64,000 bases of DNA from Morella rubra (GCA_003952965.2 RXIC02000409.1:179375-243374); one strand, 5' to 3'. Counted from the first letter of the stretch, positions 12,541 through 27,660 are shown. Notes: generated by a model not told the origin, from the letters alone. Translations and numbers: made by a program.

Positions 12541-15500
12541 ATTTTAATCTCTCTTTTTTTTTTTTTTTTTTTTTAATTTTATATATCTAAAACTTTACTC
12601 GAAGGCTAACTCCATAGAAAGCAAATTGTTCCTTGTTCGGCCTTCAAGAAAAGAAATGGATTCCTGTTTCGTTAGAGATGCAAAATTACCCACGAGTCAA
12701 GGCATTGAAGAAGATGGACCACTAGAATATATGTAGATAAATCAAACAGAATAAGTGAAAAACTATATGCGAGCCATAATTAGCGTTATGCTGGGCTTCT
12801 CGTCTGCCCAGAAAAGTTGAGGCCTGGTCGAGTTTTGGAGCATATTCTAGCAACTAGCTAGGTGGAACATTAGGACGATTAGCAGCATCTTCTGGTGTTC
12901 TTCTGGCCCTTTGGGTTAGCTGAACCGGCAGTTTCGACCTCCCTTTGAGTGAATGAAAGTAACCCATTTGTTTACTATTGTACACACAGTTGCTTATGTG
13001 TTAAAAAAATTCTTATCCCAAAATCTTTGCTAATACTGAATCACTTGAGTATTTAATTATCAATATTCAAGAAAATTTTAATTGTATTTGCGCATGATAA
13101 TCTCAAAGAATCTGTAGTCTAAAAAGCTTTTACATTTATAATTGTTTATCCTAGGGCTTGCGGGTAGTTGCTTCCAGAACAAGAGATAGAAAACAAATAG
13201 GTGGGATTCATTGATGCTAGAGCTGTCTGAGGACCGAATAGTTCCTAAGATGCTAACATCGTTGTCAAGCATAATGAATTGCCCACATTCTCTTCTATTT
13301 GCACAGAAGACAACAGAATATCGGTTGTGCAAGATCTCAAAGCCTTCCGTCCAGGCATATCGAGATTATTCTTCAACTTTCGATATGGGCTTTTCTAGGT
13401 TGGCCTATAGTCGCTGCTAGGAGAAGACCCAGACTCCAGCTAGCCCAATAAGTGTAGTACTGCGCCACCTAGTTTTGAAAAGCCTCAAACCTAGCTGATC
13501 ATGAAGTTAGGTACAATTTTAATTACTCCCAAGTCGTATATATTGACTTATAGTCTCTGCTGAATTAGGCAGAAAGGACCAGCATCAAGCGGCACCTAAA
13601 GCCACCAGCAACACCATTGTATTGGGCAGACATGCTCAGTGGAAGAGGAAGAATGGACCCAAATCTAATATAGGTTTTCCCTTCTGTACTTCATATATTA
13701 TTGTGTCCTAATTACCTTATACTTTTCCTTCCCCAGTCTAACCTATCTCACGTGTTTAGTAAAAAGAGGGAGGGGTTCATGTACAAGCCTGCCTTTAGGT
13801 TTAGAAAGCTAGCTATGCTTTGAAATATGAGAAGAGTCAATTGCTGCCTCGATCAGGTCGTATTCATAAAGTTTTTGCCTTTATACGCGCGTGGCTTTGA
13901 GATTCACACGTGGACTTGAAAGAGTCCGCTAGGAAATTTCCTCTAGTGTCGACCCTGGCATGACGACCTGAAGGTCCGTCAGCGTGAGTGCATGCAAAAG
14001 CAAAAGGCTATAACACAGACAGGCCGGGGTTGTGTCTTGAAGTTTCCCACATTCGCCATAAGCATGCAAACACACTTATTGGGTGCCCAGAAGAATAAGA
14101 AACACATTTATTTTGGCAATTATATATGCAGATGGTGCGGGATGTTTGTTCGCATTCACACCGCTGGCAACCTCATCCTTGGGCATGCAGCGCTGCCGAC
14201 AGTGCGGAGAATTATGAAGTAATTGGGTAGATTATACGTTGGGAAGATGTTTTTATAAGCATGTTGTCATGGTGGGTTAAAAACAAATGAGACAAAACTC
14301 CTTTGCACACTAAAAGAACAGGAAAGGACACAGAAATTAGGCCGTCTGGTGTAGTATGTGTACTTCTTCCTGCGAGAGTTGATATTACTGGCTTGTTGGA
14401 GTTGGATGGAACAGGGAAAGGGCACAGGATAAAAGGAAGTTGAAGCTGGGACAAGTACCTTCCTCAACCAAGAGTCTTACTGGAGGAAGTCGAATATATT
14501 GGGGCTTCAGCAGGTTCACGATCACTTCCCTATTTGGAGGCCAAGAAAAAAACTTGTACACAACAAAGATGCATTTGGGTCCTATTTTAGTAAGTACTTT
14601 CAAATTGTGGTTGCATTAATTTTGCTCCTTTTTTTTTTTTTCCCGAATCCTTGGAAAAAATTAATATTTCGGACTAGTACATCCTACGTTACCAAATTTG
14701 TCCAACTTTTAGTTTGTTGATCTGATTAGTTTGGGAAGGTTTTTCTATGTGTTGGGGTACGTGGAATGAAGACAGAATTATATATACTATGTGTTCATAA
14801 TAGGGTTCGATAGATCGATAATCCTCCATTTTTGTTTTTTGTTGAGATTTCCGGTTTCTTCTTCTATATATGTTGGTAATGCCTTGTAGACTATTTATTC
14901 CATTAATTGATGCTTAGTACGCGTCATAGTTGTTACAATTATTAATTTGAATCTCAAAGCTAGCTTTGGAACCACTGGTTTCATAGTGGATTACTATCAC
15001 ACAATAAATAACATATAAAGTCATCTCCCTCACATATGAGAGAACTTCTACAAAATGGAACATGTTCTCCATGTCGCGGGGTGACTAAAGTCTTTTCCAA
15101 AAATATATTGGCATAATTTTGTCATGATATGCGGCACCCTATTTCTTGGGTTTATTTATTTTGATTTGTCGCGTTTTGAGTGCAGACATTGTAGCTCAAA
15201 GTGCGTATTCTTAAAAAAATCTTAAGCAACTTTTTGAAATGCCTTATAAACACTTTCTTGGAAAAGCCAAAAGCGACTGGGAAACGCCTGATCAGAAAAT
15301 CTCCAAAATCAACTTGTAGACAATTTAGTACATGGGCCTACATGATAGAATTCAACGAGGAGCCTAATTGAGAGCCTAGCCCCTAGTGCTTTGAAGTTAT
15401 AATGCCACATCGTAGCTAGGGTGGATAAGTTCCGACAAGTTGCGTATTGTCCAAACTTTATAGTCTTCTGCACTCGAAGAGCTCCAATTTTTTATTTTAT

Positions 15501-16130
15501 TTTTATTTTTCTGTATAAAATCCAAATGGCTGTAGTCATGGATGTTCGTTTTGATAAAATTGTTAGAATTTTAAGCATGTGCATGAATATTTAAGTGACG
15601 TTAGAATTATATTAGTATTTGTAGATTATTTTTATTAGTATGAGTGAAGAAGATAAAATATAAAATAATATTATTTATTATAATTTCGAATTTCCTTTTA
15701 ATTTTTTATTAGGAAATAAATATTTGAAAGGTATTAAAAAAAAAGAAGAAGAAGACAAACGAGTGAAAAAAAAAGAAAAAGCTGTTCGACACTGAAACCG
15801 CTATTCCATTAAATGCATCAAGAGTCTTTCGTGTGGGGGGCGGAGGAATAAATGCGTCAGGTACTAAATGGTCAGATAAAATGACCATATTACCCTCAAC
15901 CAAAGCATCAACGTTGGATAAATTATTTGGGGTATTTTCTCCATCACATGTTCGAGTATTTAATGAACTGAACGTGTGGAGGTCATGTGTTTTTTAAAAT
16001 CCCGTTTTACCCTTCGTTATTTATGCCCTTAAAGTATTATTGAGGGATACGTTGGTAATTTTTTATAAGTATGGCCAAGGTAAAATTGAAAAATATTTAA
16101 CAGCATCCTCAATTTCAACTTGTTCGGTTT
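12541..16130. other. Gene-poor intergenic DNA
   Basis: AT-rich sequence with T runs (12551-12574, 14629-14641) and purine-rich tracts (15735-15780). Open frames here are short, lack recognisable domains and have no exon-like splice context. An AT-rich stretch at about 15540-15720 is vaguely MITE-like. No gene could be supported. Confidence 0.5.
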
Positions 16131-16239
16131 GAGTTGATAGAAAGTTGAATGCGAGTTGATAGAAAGTTGAATTAAGAATATCAAGGAAACGAACAACCCT
16201 TGATTTTTTTTTTTTTTTGCTAGGCGCTGTAGTCTTGGT

Positions 16240-16790
16240 TACTAGCTAGTCAACTGTGATAACTCTGACTCGGTCAAATTAGGATTACATCGCCGATGGT
16301 GCTACATTTTGCTTTTGGAAATGCAGTAGGGACGTTCAAAAAGGGAAGTGGGAAATTGGAAAATAATCACATCTACTAGATATTGGTGATACAGCTAGAG
16401 TTCTTATTTCTGGTCTGTTTGGTCGTAGCATTTTGATTAGGATACACCGAGCAGGCAAGCAGATAGGGTAGTGGTAGTGGCAAGTCAAATCGGGGAAATG
16501 GAGACTACTCAATTAGTCAATTATAATTACTCTGACCCGGTCAAATTAGGATTACAATGCTGTCGATGCGCATGACTCGAGCTTGCCAATATTCCACGAG
16601 ATGCAGCTAGGGATCTTGGAAAATGAGAACTTGTTGCGTCTGCAAGGTGGTGCTCTATATTTTAGATAGACCTTGTGGAACGGGGATCTCTCGGTAGCAT
16701 TTTAATTTGGATAGTAGATAGGGTTCATTGATAGCAGCAGGTCAAAACGGGTAGCTAGCTTCACTATCTAAAAGAAAAAGTTTTATGCAA
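16240..16790 (+). repeat. Degenerate direct duplication (about 270-bp period)
   Basis: Two diverged tandem units. AACTCTGACTCGG-TCAAATTAGGATTAC near 16260 recurs as TACTCTGACCCGG-TCAAATTAGGATTAC near 16530. The order of later blocks is kept in both units: GATGCAGCTAG or a near match, TAGCATTTT-ATT, GATAGGGT, and GGTCAAA or AAGTCAAA. A shorter tandem (AGTTGATAGAAAGTTGAAT, twice) precedes it at about 16132-16172. There is no coding potential. Confidence 0.6.
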
Positions 16791-17961
16791 ACTGTAATTT
16801 TTGCATATTGCAGGTGATAAAGAAAGACCAAAGAGATCGTTCTGTGAGCATTATGGAGTTCTGGTACGCTATATATTATATTAATTGAAAATAATCTGAA
16901 ACTTTCATGTCATCTCTTATCTTTTTTTCCCTCCGAGTAATGGTGGATTTTGTTTCATAATAAGGGAATTACGTGGCACGTGTGGTCACATGCGGCAGTG
17001 CTGTGCTGCCAGAAAGCAACATTTGTCGTAGATTTGGAGCCGCTAATACTGACCATGTGGCGCGTGTTCACTGGATGATGCCCTGCTGTGGTGGTCGCCG
17101 CTCTTCCTTTACAGGAATAAAGACTCAAAACGAAACTGAAAAAAATACCATGATTGGAACTAGAAAGAGCAAAAGCTTAGATCTAAGAAACTCTTGACTG
17201 GCCTATGGTCGTCCAAGAGGTGGGTGGATGGGAGGAGCTCCGAGAAGTCGCTCAGACAAAGGAGGTGTGCTTTGAGGGAGGAGATCAGAACAAGAGTGCT
17301 TTGGGAGAGTCTTAGAGAGAAGGAGACCCTCATATCTCTCTCTCTAGACTTACGAAGAGCCAGTTTTTTTTTTTTAAATGTCATCTCATATCTACACTAC
17401 AGTTAAATGCTTCAAGTATATTTGAGACTTTCATGCATGCCATTCAGATATACATGACGGCGATCTTCCGATTAGAATCTGTCACTTCCTGAAGTCGCTA
17501 GGTCATGATGAAGTTGATAAAGTCTCTCATGCGAGGTAGAGAAAAAGGCAGAATAAAAAATTGTGCTGTATTTGTCAACATGGTTAGATAGATCATCAAT
17601 TGCATATATTCCAGTAAACGCAGAATGGAACTTTATGTGAGCCTTATCAGAATGATCTGTCACTTCTTGAAGTCCGCTATGCACAGCGAGACGTTCCATA
17701 TGATATATGTGTGTCTTTCTATGCTTCATCTTAGTGAGACAACCAATCAAATAGAAACACCAATGGCGCCTAGAAAATACAAGCTATTGAAGTTGCGTAC
17801 CGGCCATTTAAATTAGGGGTAAGAGTTTAGATCAATGGACTCAAAATTGTTGTTATATTGTTCTGTAGGTGTTAAGCATGTCTGCTTGGAACTTTTGGGC
17901 TAGAACCTAGGCTATTGAAAGTGCTTACCTTCCCATTTAATTGGGGTAGAAGTTTACGTCA
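16791..17961. other. Intergenic DNA with small diverged duplications
   Basis: No gene was recognised. TCTGTCACTTC-TGAAGTC occurs near 17478 and 17657. A second pair (GCTATTGAA..TGCGTACC..CCATTTAAATT near 17784 and a diverged copy near 17910) lies just left of the MITE at 17971. A CACGTG (G-box) core occurs at about 16976, but no downstream gene supports a promoter. Confidence 0.4.
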
Positions 17962-17970
17962 ATTAATTTA

Positions 17971-18323
17971 GGAAAAAATACATTTTTACCCAAAACTATC
18001 GAGATAGTGACACATTGCAAAACTACATGACACTACTATGTTAGACTTTGCACCCTAACTACCCACTTTGACACATTACCCTCCAACTACTAATTTAACA
18101 CTTTGCACCCTAAATTGATACATTGCACATTTGACAATAATACCCTTAAAATTAATGAATTGATAACAATAGGGCATTATCGTCATTTTAGTCTAAAATT
18201 TGATAAAGGGTGCAAAGTGTTAAAAATTGGTAGTTAGAGGGTACAATGTGTCAAAATTGGTAGTTTAGGGTGCAAAGTGTAAAACCTATATGATAGTTCG
18301 TGGGTGAAAAATATATTTTTTCC
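17971..18323. mobile_element. Mutator-like (MULE) foldback MITE with 9-bp target duplication
   Basis: A 353-bp element that begins GGAAAAAATACATTTTTACC and ends in the imperfect complement. The inverted-repeat symmetry extends through most of its length: ACTTTGCACCCTAA-type blocks on the left match TAGGGTGCAAAGTG blocks on the right. It is flanked on both sides by the identical 9-mer ATTAATTTA (17962-17970 and 18324-18332). A 9-bp duplication and long inverted repeats are typical of the Mutator superfamily. It encodes no protein and would need a transposase in trans. Confidence 0.85.
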
Positions 18324-18332
18324 ATTAATTTA

Positions 18333-21300
18333 TATGACATTGTTCTGACACGTGGTCTTGGTAATTGGATAGATCAAATACTGTGTCGAGCATTAATATT
18401 CTATGTCCCAGGTGCGAAAAGTTAGTTTTAATTTATAATTTCGATTCTTTTGTTGGTATGTTGGCCATAAACAGAAGAAAAGGAACGAAAATTATCTTTC
18501 AGAGAATTATGAATAGAGCCTTAACTTTTTTTATGGTTCATGCCCCATTGCACTTTCGCTACGTTAAGTCTTGGCCGGACAGGTGGAAAATGGCGTATTA
18601 CCAACGGTTTAAATGGATAGGCTAAGAACTTTTATTAATTTCCATCTAAAAGTTTCCAATTTCGCATTAGCTAGCTATGCCTTTGACAGTACTGCTGGTG
18701 TTAAGAATCTAAGATCGCTGGACTTAGGCAATGGCTTCTCCCCGGCCTCTTGAGAAAGTGCCTATATTCATCATATGTAGACCGCTTATGATGATGATGA
18801 TATATATATATATCCCACAGGCCTCTTGAGAAAGTGCAACATCGATCGTAAAGGGTTCCGACTTTAAGTCTCCCTCTGTCTCCTTTTTTATAATTAATAT
18901 GTGGGCTCCAAATAAAAAAGTCACAAGTTTAGGAAAAAAAAATCAAAAAGTCACAAGGCTTTCAAAAGAAACGTCGGTCTGTATAGGTTGTTTCGTTATG
19001 CGCATGGTCCATTCTAATGCCAACCACAATTTAAAGGAGGGGAAAGTATGATACCCACGTCTCCGCTTTCATTGACGTTATATTCCTGACAGATCATTCT
19101 TTTTCCATTCGATATCTTAATATATAACTTGGATTAAATTAAAATATGCTACTTCTATTTGTTTTATGGCGTACTAGCTATAGCTAGTGGAACTTGATCT
19201 GTTTGGCTTGGTTCCTTTAAATTTATTGATAGAGCAGTTGAAATTTGAGCGGCTTACGATTTTTCTTGCTATATATGATCGTGAGGCAGATTTACAGGTA
19301 CAGCAACTTAACATATCTTTTCCCAACGCTGCCGGTGGCATAGAAAACATTTTTTCCGTTGTAAGTTGTAGTTGCAGTTGATAAATCTACGATACAAATT
19401 AATGCTAGTTTTAATAAGGTTAGGTATAAGTTCGTAGCCTTATGTAAGATATTAATTAGTACGCTAATATTGGTTTTCAAACTGGTTATAGAAAAACCTA
19501 ATGTAGAGGTACTCGAAGAGGGATGATCGGCCTAATCCATATATATACAATCCATTTCAGAAAAGTCATTTTTTTTAATCTTTTTATTATTAAAATCTGA
19601 AATTTGGGAGAAATATTGGTGTAAATTATTAGTCATGAGATTCCCCTACCATGTTCTGCATGGCACTTTAGTATCTTGTGCATTTGATCAGATTTGACAC
19701 CATCTTAATTACTTTTGGAGGTAATGTTATGCCTGTAGCTTAGTGCGCCATATCTCAATTCTGATCAGATATATTGACATGAATCGTGATGATGGTCATT
19801 CCTGCAGATCAAGTCGGAAACGCAGAAAGAGGAAGACGAAGAAGTTAGGAGTCTTTCATTATTCGATAAGTAGGTCATCTTGTTGAAAAGAGTAGCTGCA
19901 CACGAGAGCTCGATAAGCAAGCATGTGTCAGAGTTGCTAACGTGTCTGCGCATGGAGCATTTTCCTGGCTCAAAAGCCCATTGGAGAATGCACCAAAGTC
20001 AGTCATCAAACATGCGCGATTTATAAGCCTGTCGTGATATGCACTTCCTTTTAATTGGCAGCAAAAGTGCGACGATGAGCTAAATCTGAATGGGCTTTGG
20101 ACTGATTTGCTCTGTGATCTTTCTACGTTGAACGTACCCAGCTTAGTGGTGGCGACTCAAGAAGAAATGACTGGATGGATTTACTTAATTTTAGCTAGAC
20201 GTCATTTGCCAATACTGAGTTGAAGGTAGATGTGGCAAATTAAGCCCTTTGTTGGGGGTCATTTTCTACCCCAAAGAAAAATAGATGACGCATGCATGGG
20301 CTTTCTGCCCCTATAGTGGTGCCAGTCGCATAGGATATCTGCCGTATGAACTCGAGCTGTGAACTAAAAAGCAGTACACTTTTTAGGTGAACTAGCTACA
20401 TGATTTTACTCTGAAGTACCACTTATTTGATAGTATGCGGAAGTCTATTGCAATTGATTTTAAAATTTGATAGTTATCTCTGAAGGCTATGATATATATT
20501 GCTTATTATATTTAGCATGCATGGTGAGTTTACAATATTTATATCTCAAGGTGAAAGAAGCTTCCTAGAAACAAGTGAGTTAATATTGTATATATCAATA
20601 TTAATTAAACCCAAATCTATAGACTTAAGATTTTGTTCTGAGCTATTATATTCTGATAGATTTTAACTGGACTCTCTATGATATTGACTCCCCTTACAGT
20701 TTAACTCTTACTCTGATACACAAAAGAGCACTCCTAGCTAGCAAGAGATCATGCATATTCGGTTGGACAATAAATTAAAGCATAAGCTCGATTTAATTAT
20801 ATATTCATCTTAGTTGGAGTCCAGCTCATTGTTCAACATCACAACTTGGGTTGTTTCTTTCATTCTTCTCGCCACTTTGGTATCAGCAGACTCACGAGTC
20901 ACAATGCACAAGGTTCGCCACGAAACTCCCATCTTTCTTCTTTGTGATGATGAGATTCTCAGAAGCAGTTACCCTTTTCTTTTGTGTATTTTAGAGGGCA
21001 CCACCAATTTGGAATATATCCGTCCCTCTGTGTCTCTTCACTCTGTGACATAATCATTGACCAGCAAGAAGATATATATATAGTCAATATGCACACAAGT
21101 ATCGCCGCGCGCCATTGCATGTTTTTCCCCTTTAAAATCATAAGTAATTAATGTATTATCCACTTCCATATCTAAATCACTTCGTAACAGTAGTTTCCGC
21201 ATCCAAATGATGTAGATATATATTCTTACTTTAGGATAATTATTTTGCAGCCCTAGGGTTACTTAAAATATAATATTGGAATCCTTTCCATGAGAATTAT

Positions 21301-22990
21301 TAAGTGCTTTATGCATATGTAAACCAATTATGGGCCGGCTTGGCTTAATTAATTTCGTATATATACAACGAGGGATAGAAGTATATATATAAGGCTGTTG
21401 GTCTATAATTGTATGACTGTATCACGTAAACTGAGATGACTGTGATGAGCTCTTGTTTTTCTCCGAGTACATATTACAATATCCTTGTGTTACCATGAGT
21501 ATCCCCTACATCTACCAGGTTTATGACAAGAGGCTAGAGCCTTTACTACTTAGGCATATAATGTCGTACGTGTGATATATATATCCAGAGATTAAAGATG
21601 TATGGAATATAGAGGATATATATATCGATCGACTGTACCTAACCTCTATAAACTTTTGTCTCATCTCTATCTATATCTGCTCATTGATGTAAAGCAGATT
21701 AACGTCCAGTTTTAGAATCACTTGCTAAAGGTGGATTAAAGAAGAAAAGATTCCATTGAATGTCATGACTGATTAGAACCAGTATATTGTATGGATTATA
21801 TAGAGAATAAATTTGATGGACTAATTATGGGGTTGAAATCCATTGATTTTCGCTCCAACCCTCTCCTTTATTCTCTTTCAAGTCTTTTCCCTCTCTTGGT
21901 TCTCTCTTGATTTGTTCCGTTAATATAATGACTTCAATTTCCTAAAGAGAAAGAAGATTTGACCGAGTATTAATATTGTCTAATTAATGACTAGCAAAGA
22001 TCATGTTCAAACTTAAGCACGAAGAGTTTCTGTCCTCTGAATTCTTATTGTTTTGTTTCCCCGAAGTGCTTGATCTATCACTAAAAAGCCAACTTAATCT
22101 TGTTGTTCTTGGTTCTTAATTTATCAGAGAAAAGGATGGGAAAGAAAGGAGACAAAATTCTTCTCTAATTGGGGGGCTGGATCTCCCAGAATTCTCTCCC
22201 AATAGGTTAATGAAGGGAGTCATATTTGGATGGCGATGGGGAGAAGATGACTAGTGGTGCACTGATGTGGTGGGTGGGTGGTAGGCCGTTTCGGTAAAAA
22301 TACTGGGGCTGGCCTTTCTCTGAAACACTTGATTAATACCCGAGTCTTTGACAATTAAGACTGATAGTCTTGGAGGATTTAAGATTTGGTGATCAATTAT
22401 ACGTAATTTCGAAAAACACGTACATCCAATATACTAAAGGAATTGAAAGAAAGTAAATTACCAACTAAATAAAAAAAATTATTGCTTAACTCTTCTATTT
22501 CTTAGGTAATTCTTTAAACAAATTTAATCTGATCTGGTTTTAGTTAGCTCTTCCTTGTACGTCCATATTTATGTATGTGTGACTATACGTACATGTCAAA
22601 ATGGAGGAGGTTCTATCAGTATTGATGGAAGGCCACCGTATCGTAGTCTCTCTGATCTGTGTATTGTGAGATAGATATTCCAATTCCTTTTGTCTTTTTT
22701 GCTCAGTTTGCACCATAGCGCATGGATGCGTGCCTGCTGTTTGGAAAAAGTAAAGCGAACATAGCGTGAAACTCATTCAAAGATTTGTTCATCTGACTCT
22801 AAATTTCAACAACCCACACAAGAAATGGAGCTTCCACTCACCCTTGCTCATACCAAGAATACTCTAGAAAAAACCGCCCAAAATCCACATCAGATGCCAT
22901 AGTGTGTTTCCGAACCGTCGGAGAAAATTAGGTCGCCACGTGGGGCTCTCATATTTTGCTCCAACTAATTCACTGAATAGTGGCGGCCCC
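18333..22990. other. Gene-poor intergenic DNA
   Basis: AT-rich, with several (TA)n tracts (for example about 18800-18813, 21070-21083 and 21610-21625). A doubled phrase GGCCTCTTGAGAAAGTGC occurs near 18744 and 18820. Apart from the orphan exon-like frame at 20814-20912, no coding region could be supported. Confidence 0.5.
20814..20912 (+). pseudogene. Possible orphan first exon with signal-peptide-like sequence
   Basis: The frame encodes a short polar start, then a hydrophobic run (TWVVSFILLATLVSA) and ADS, which looks like a secretory signal and cleavage site. It is followed by a plausible donor AAG/GTTCGC. The position where the start codon would be is TTG, not ATG, and no downstream exons were recognised. 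It may be a dead first exon of a lost secreted-protein gene, or chance. Family unknown. Confidence 0.2.
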
Positions 22991-22997
22991 CAATGGG

Positions 22998-23005
22998 TAT
23001 AAATA
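22998..23005 (+). promoter_or_regulatory. TATA box of the carboxypeptidase-like gene
   Basis: A good TATAAATA match 82 bp upstream of the ATG at 23087, the expected spacing for a short plant 5' leader. The promoter core appears intact although the gene downstream is broken. Confidence 0.6.
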
Positions 23006-23086
23006 GGCTGCATGTGGTTCACCTTGTGTTTCATCCTGTTGTTTGGAAGCTTTGTGTCTGTCTAATTTGGTTATTCGCGTTCCAAT

Positions 23087-24911
<1,825 letters not shown>

Positions 24912-24919
24912 GTATTCTT

Positions 24920-24939
24920 GGGGGGGGGGGGGTGGGGGT
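24920..24939. repeat. Poly-G run at the carboxypeptidase truncation point
   Basis: Thirteen G residues, one T and five more G residues start about 9 bases after the last recognisable carboxypeptidase exon. Such runs are rare in this AT-rich region and are prone to length errors. It may mark a rearrangement or a hard-to-sequence junction. Confidence 0.7.
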
Positions 24940-26329
24940 TTATTTTCGGGAAAATTAGTAATCCAAAACTTTGGTGGATGATACAGGGAAAATTTTTGGG
25001 AAGGGGTCACAGGGGGTTATTAATTTTTTCGATACACTAATTCAAAAAAGTATTGATATTAGAACTTAATCCACTTAAGATTGTTTACATTATTAACTAA
25101 CTTTGGTTATTTCAAAACTTGCTAATAAAGTGAATTAAAAAATGAAAAAAAAATATCAAAATCATTCAAAGCCTGTTCAGGACGTTAATGTCTCTCGTCC
25201 GGGCTGTTTAATGTAAGCTCGAACGGTGTCGTATTATATAAAACAAACCGTCCGAACACTTTTTTATACGGTTGGGATGCTTAAAAATTGAACACTGTTT
25301 GGACTCTTTGTTATAACTTCCGGACGTGGTTATTTATTATCACATGCTATTGTATTAGTATTTCCTAAACAATCTGGTGTGATGTAAGGGAGTGTTTCGG
25401 ACGGTATTTATACCGTCCGAACGTCTATATTAATGAGCATACGCTGTCGTTTGAGAATTACTAAAATGGTGTGTTGAACTGTAAGACGGAGTTCAGACGG
25501 GAAAATCGAGGTGCGGACGCTTATGAAATTTTGGGGATGAATTCCTCAAATACTAATACACGTATGCGTCCGAACTTGCTTTGATGTGTCCGAACGGTAT
25601 TCAAGCGTATGAAAGTGACAGAATCGCAGACAGTGGAGGAAAAACGAAAAAACAAAGTAAACGAGAGATTTGAGCAAGAGGAGAAGCGGAGAGCTGATTT
25701 TAGGCATCCAATCTCATTGAAAAGGTGTGAAAGGAGCATCTCATTTTAGAATTTGATTTTGGATTGCATTTGAGGTTAGTTTTTAAAATTGAATTGCTTT
25801 GGGATGAAAAGCATGTATTTTAATATATGAAAGCATGTGTTTTTAAAATTTTAGGGTCTAAAATGATAGTAATGGAGTTTGAGGTTGGTTGTGATGTGTT
25901 TATATTGAAGTGTTTTGTGATTTGGGTTGATTTTGAGAAAATTTTGGGCTGAAAATAGAGTCTGTGTGTCGAAGAACTATCTTGTTTGACAATCGCAGTC
26001 TGGACGGTTGATGTACCGTCCGGACTTTATTTTTCGTTCGGACCTTTTGCAAAAGGCGTCCGAACGTGTTTATGTATGGTTCGAACGGTTATGTTACGTT
26101 CGAACGGTAGTTGGTGTTATGTCATGCATTCATTTATTAGCCTTAGACCACGTTTAAGAATTACACGAAGTTCGGATAATGAACTGGATGTAATTCTTGA
26201 ATTGTCCGTTATGGACAGTTTGAGTTTACAATATTCGTAATGTGCGTAATTGTATTTGCTATTGTGACAATGTGTTTAGAAATTTCGATGCAAATCTCCT
26301 TTTGTCTTCGGATACACATTCAGCATTGA

Positions 26330-26725
26330 GCTTGTACTTGCCTTCAATGGTGGGTGTTTATGCTCAATGTTGTAGGGTGTATCTGGAGACTAAGGGGAAA
26401 TGCTGTCGAAATTTCTAAAGCATCAGTCATGTTTAAACGTTGTGGATCAGTTAGAGAAGGACATCGGAATAATTCTTTGCAAGTTGGAACGTATATTCCC
26501 TCCATCATTTTTTACTATTATGGTTCATTTAGCTGTTCATTTACCTCGGAGGTGAAACTTGGGGTCCAGTTCAATTTCGGTGGATGTATCCAATGGAGAG
26601 GTATATGGGGAAGATGAAGCATTTCGTTAAGAACAGGGGGGGTGTGAGGGCTCCATTGCAGAGAATTATGTGTTAAATGAATGTTTAACTTTTTGCTCAA
26701 AGTATCTTAGTACGTTGAGACGAGA
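26330..26725 (+). pseudogene. TNP2-like transposase remnant (DUF4218 part)
   Basis: Broken frames read IILCKLERIFPPSFF, then MVHLAVHLPREVKLG, then RWMYPMERYMGKMKHF and a final CLTFC-like stretch, the signature order of the DUF4218 domain at the C-terminus of CACTA TNP2 transposases. Frameshifts and in-frame stops separate the blocks. The catalytic region that should precede it is not present in the 1 kb to the left. Confidence 0.75.
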
Positions 26726-27173
26726 TTTAATAGAAAAGATGAATTATGCCGACATGGATGATCGAAGTTGTCGTTTTTCTGTGTTTACTCAAACTGTTCG
26801 ACCGCTGGGAGCTGGTAGGGGTGAAGATTTAAATATAAAGAATTTTTAAAAGCACAGTGGTATGTACTCAACAACTGTTCAGAAATCAGCCAACATATAG
26901 AGTAAGCACAAATAAGAATATTTGCTCACTTAAACACTTATCAGTTCATTATATTTTAATTTATTATAAAATATCTTATTTATTTATAGCAAGCACTTGG
27001 AAGAGATGAGAAGGGAATCACCAATAAATGTTGATAGGAGGCACGAAGAAGAATTTCCGTTATGGTTTAGAAATCGGGTATTTATTTAATTTTTTCCTAT
27101 TATATGTTTAATTTTTAAGTGATTATTTTTTTCAGTCAAAGTTAACACGTGTTTACTATTTTAGGTTCAAACT

Positions 27174-27660
27174 ATGCGCATTGAAAATCCGGGTTCGGTG
27201 TCGGATGATTTGTATGCATTAGCATCCGGTCCGGATCAACGGGCACTTTCTTACTCTGGGTGTATAGTGAATGGAGTTAGGTTTCACACGGTCTTTCATG
27301 AACAGTTTCGTAACACTCAGAATAGTGGTGTGGTTGTTCCGGGGGACACAATGGGAAAGATGTTGATTTTTACGGTCAGGTCGTGGATATTTATGCGTTG
27401 CGTTATTTGCGGGGGAATTTAGTTTATTTACTAAAATGTGACTGGTTTGACTTGAGTACTCAAAACTTAGGTCTTGAGAAAAGTGGTCGGTTTGTTAGTA
27501 TTAACACATCCCGGAAGTGGTACAAAGACGACCCGTTCGTGCTAGCTTCTCAGGGTAATCAAGTTTTTTATATCGATGATATCAAGTTGGGCGGTCACTG
27601 GAAGATTGTTCAAAAGATTACCCGAGAAACACGTATGATATTCCACATATTGAGGAGGAA
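27174..27660 (+). pseudogene. DUF4216 remnant of the CACTA transposase
   Basis: First frame: DDLYALASGPDQRALSYSGCIVNGVRF and HEQFRNTQNSGVVVPG. After a frameshift near 27355 it continues as DVDFYGQVVDIYALRYLRGN, LLKCDWFD, SRKWYKDDPFVLASQ and QVFYIDDIKLGGHWKIVQKI. These blocks are characteristic of DUF4216, which follows the transposase domain in plant CACTA elements. One frameshift disrupts it, but the rest is well conserved, so the element is not extremely old. Confidence 0.85.

Noticed and set aside
16975-16985. CACGTG G-box as promoter
   Set aside because: No supported gene follows; a six-base motif alone is expected by chance.
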